Positions 63,180 to 64,000 of a DNA stretch of 64,000 nt are shown here, piece by piece. Made by a program: the position numbers and the translations under genes. The notes beneath the pieces are model-generated. The model was not told the DNA's origin and did not search any database. It saw only the letters and a program-made list of their open reading frames with translations. The DNA comes from Salsuginibacillus kocurii DSM 18087. GTDB lineage: Bacteria; Bacillota; Bacilli; Bacillales; Marinococcaceae. The stretch covers positions 62,001 through 126,000 of the forward strand of contig NZ_KB898630.1 in the NCBI RefSeq assembly GCF_000377705.1, written 5' to 3'. Every line of letters starts with the position of its first letter. The stretch's first letter is position 1.

Positions 63180-63962
63180 TCATTCTCCCGTGTACTGAGG
63201 GGGTCTCTTTTCTTTGAAAGCCTGTAAACCTTCGAGGCGATCTTTCGTATGGAGAACCGTTTTGTACGCTTCCTCTTCTTTGTCTAACGCTTGAGCAAGT
63301 GGCAAATCAATGCCTTGGTCAACCGCACGTTTCACTGCGCGCACTGCCACAGGACCATTGTTTCGTATTTTCCGTGCAAGATCTAACGCCTTATATTCCA
63401 CAGAGCTGCTGGCCACGGCGTATTCACATAAACCAAGTTCTGCAGCCTCTTCCCCGGATAGTTTTCGTGCCGTATATATGAGCTCTTTTGCTTTTCCTTT
63501 ACCTATTAAGCGCGGCAAACGCTGCGTGCCTCCAGCACCAGGTACAATCGCAAGTGCTGTTTCGGTTAACCCGTACTTCCCTTCCTTAGCTGCAATCCGA
63601 ATATCACATGCCAGAGCCAGTTCTAACCCTCCTCCAAGGGCAGTGCCATTCATACATGCAAGTACTGGCTGGGGAAGGTCCTCTGTTCTTTGAATAGCAG
63701 AGCGGACCTTTTCAACCGTTTCATTAGCTTGTTGTGTAGTCATCGTCCGCCGTTCTTTTAAATCAGCTCCAGCTGAAAAAATGCGGTTCCCAGCTCCTTT
63801 AATGATAACAACATGCACATCACGCCTTTTCTTAACGACTTCTAAAGCTTCCAACCACTCTTCTAGCAATTGTACGGAAAATGAATTAGCAGCCTCAGGA
63901 CGATTAAGAGTAAGTCGTATGATATTAGGTTCAAGTTCTTCTAGTAGTACCAGCTTCTGCAT
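63180..63962 (-). CDS. yngF: Enoyl-CoA hydratase family protein, YngF type
   Basis: 260-residue crotonase: oxyanion-hole segments FSAGADLKER and GTALGGGLELALACDIRIA, and the acidic residue region GLTETALAIVPGAGGTQRLPRLIG, typical of 3-methylglutaconyl-CoA hydratases. In the leucine pathway it would hydrate 3-methylglutaconyl-CoA to HMG-CoA. Start ATG at 63962 after GGAGGCGGAG. First complete gene at the right side; the operon continues upstream outside the window. Confidence 0.9.
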   Translation of the reverse strand: MQKLVLLEELEPNIIRLTLNRPEAANSFSVQLLEEWLEALEVVKKRRDVHVVIIKGAGNRIFSAGADLKERRTMTTQQANETVEKVRSAIQRTEDLPQPVLACMNGTALGGGLELALACDIRIAAKEGKYGLTETALAIVPGAGGTQRLPRLIGKGKAKELIYTARKLSGEEAAELGLCEYAVASSSVEYKALDLARKIRNNGPVAVRAVKRAVDQGIDLPLAQALDKEEEAYKTVLHTKDRLEGLQAFKEKRPPQYTGE

Positions 63963-64000
63963 TAATCTCCGCCTCCTTTATTCCCCGGCTCTCCACTACG

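Noticed and set aside
1-64000. CRISPR arrays, tRNA or rRNA genes, complete transposons, prophage
   Set aside because: No regularly spaced direct repeats, tRNA-like cloverleaf with CCA-type end, rRNA signature or transposase/integrase motif was seen by reading; a tRNAscan or HMM search would be needed to exclude short or diverged cases.

Overview
The window reads as a stretch of chromosome from an endospore-forming member of the Bacillaceae. Sporulation genes are present (spo0B, bofC, safA, coxA, an sspB-type SASP, two YjcZ-type microgenes, yhaL) and the gene order follows the Bacillus subtilis core. Base composition is moderately low GC. Several exported proteins (PrsA, the PCYCGC lipoprotein, the ABC substrate-binding protein) are strikingly acidic, which suggests, but does not prove, a halophilic or alkaliphilic Bacillaceae. 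No prophage, complete insertion sequence, CRISPR array, rRNA or tRNA was recognised.

Layout: (1) 1-15.9 kb, mostly minus strand: queA (cut by the window edge), a DUF2905 gene, ruvB, ruvA, bofC, yebC with a 53-residue zinc-ribbon gene, coxA, safA, the NAD biosynthesis set nadB-nadC-nadA facing nifS and nadR, then pheA, pheB, obg and spo0B. This matches one contiguous B. subtilis neighbourhood. (2) 16-20.6 kb: a chemoreceptor and a three-gene sulfonate/nitrate-type ABC importer. (3) 20.7-30.9 kb: hemE-hemH-hemY, a second chemoreceptor, pbpF, lhgO and a LiaF-like gene. (4) 31-46.5 kb: the yha region (yhaA, ecsC-ecsB-ecsA, hit, serC, yhaH, hpr, prsA, yhaL, yhaM) with insertions (PCYCGC lipoprotein, acyl-CoA ligase, DUF3267, DUF2140, YjcZ pair). 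(5) 46.8-53.5 kb: cssR-cssS, an EamA transporter, an LSm-like protein and yhaQ-yhaP. (6) 53.7-59.4 kb: hemZ, yhaX, yheA, yheB, yheE, a small gene and sspB. (7) 59.6-64 kb: a catabolic acyl-CoA operon (yngF, yngE, acyl-CoA synthetase).

Functional links: the nad genes and nadR form a de novo NAD module with a candidate operator between nadB and nifS. The haem genes hemE, hemH, hemY and hemZ cover much of the coproporphyrin-dependent branch. PrsA, CssRS and Ecs all concern protein secretion and its stress. The late sporulation genes bofC and sspB have recognisable forespore promoters.

The most interesting non-canonical signals are a chain of overlapping short reading frames, one rich in serine codons, ending inside the start of serC; a GC-rich, hairpin-rich stretch between yebC and bofC; and at least three families of dispersed intergenic repeats. 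No clearly new multi-gene system was found. Gene starts were adjusted by ribosome binding sites. Family names rest on recall of protein motifs and gene order, not on a database search.
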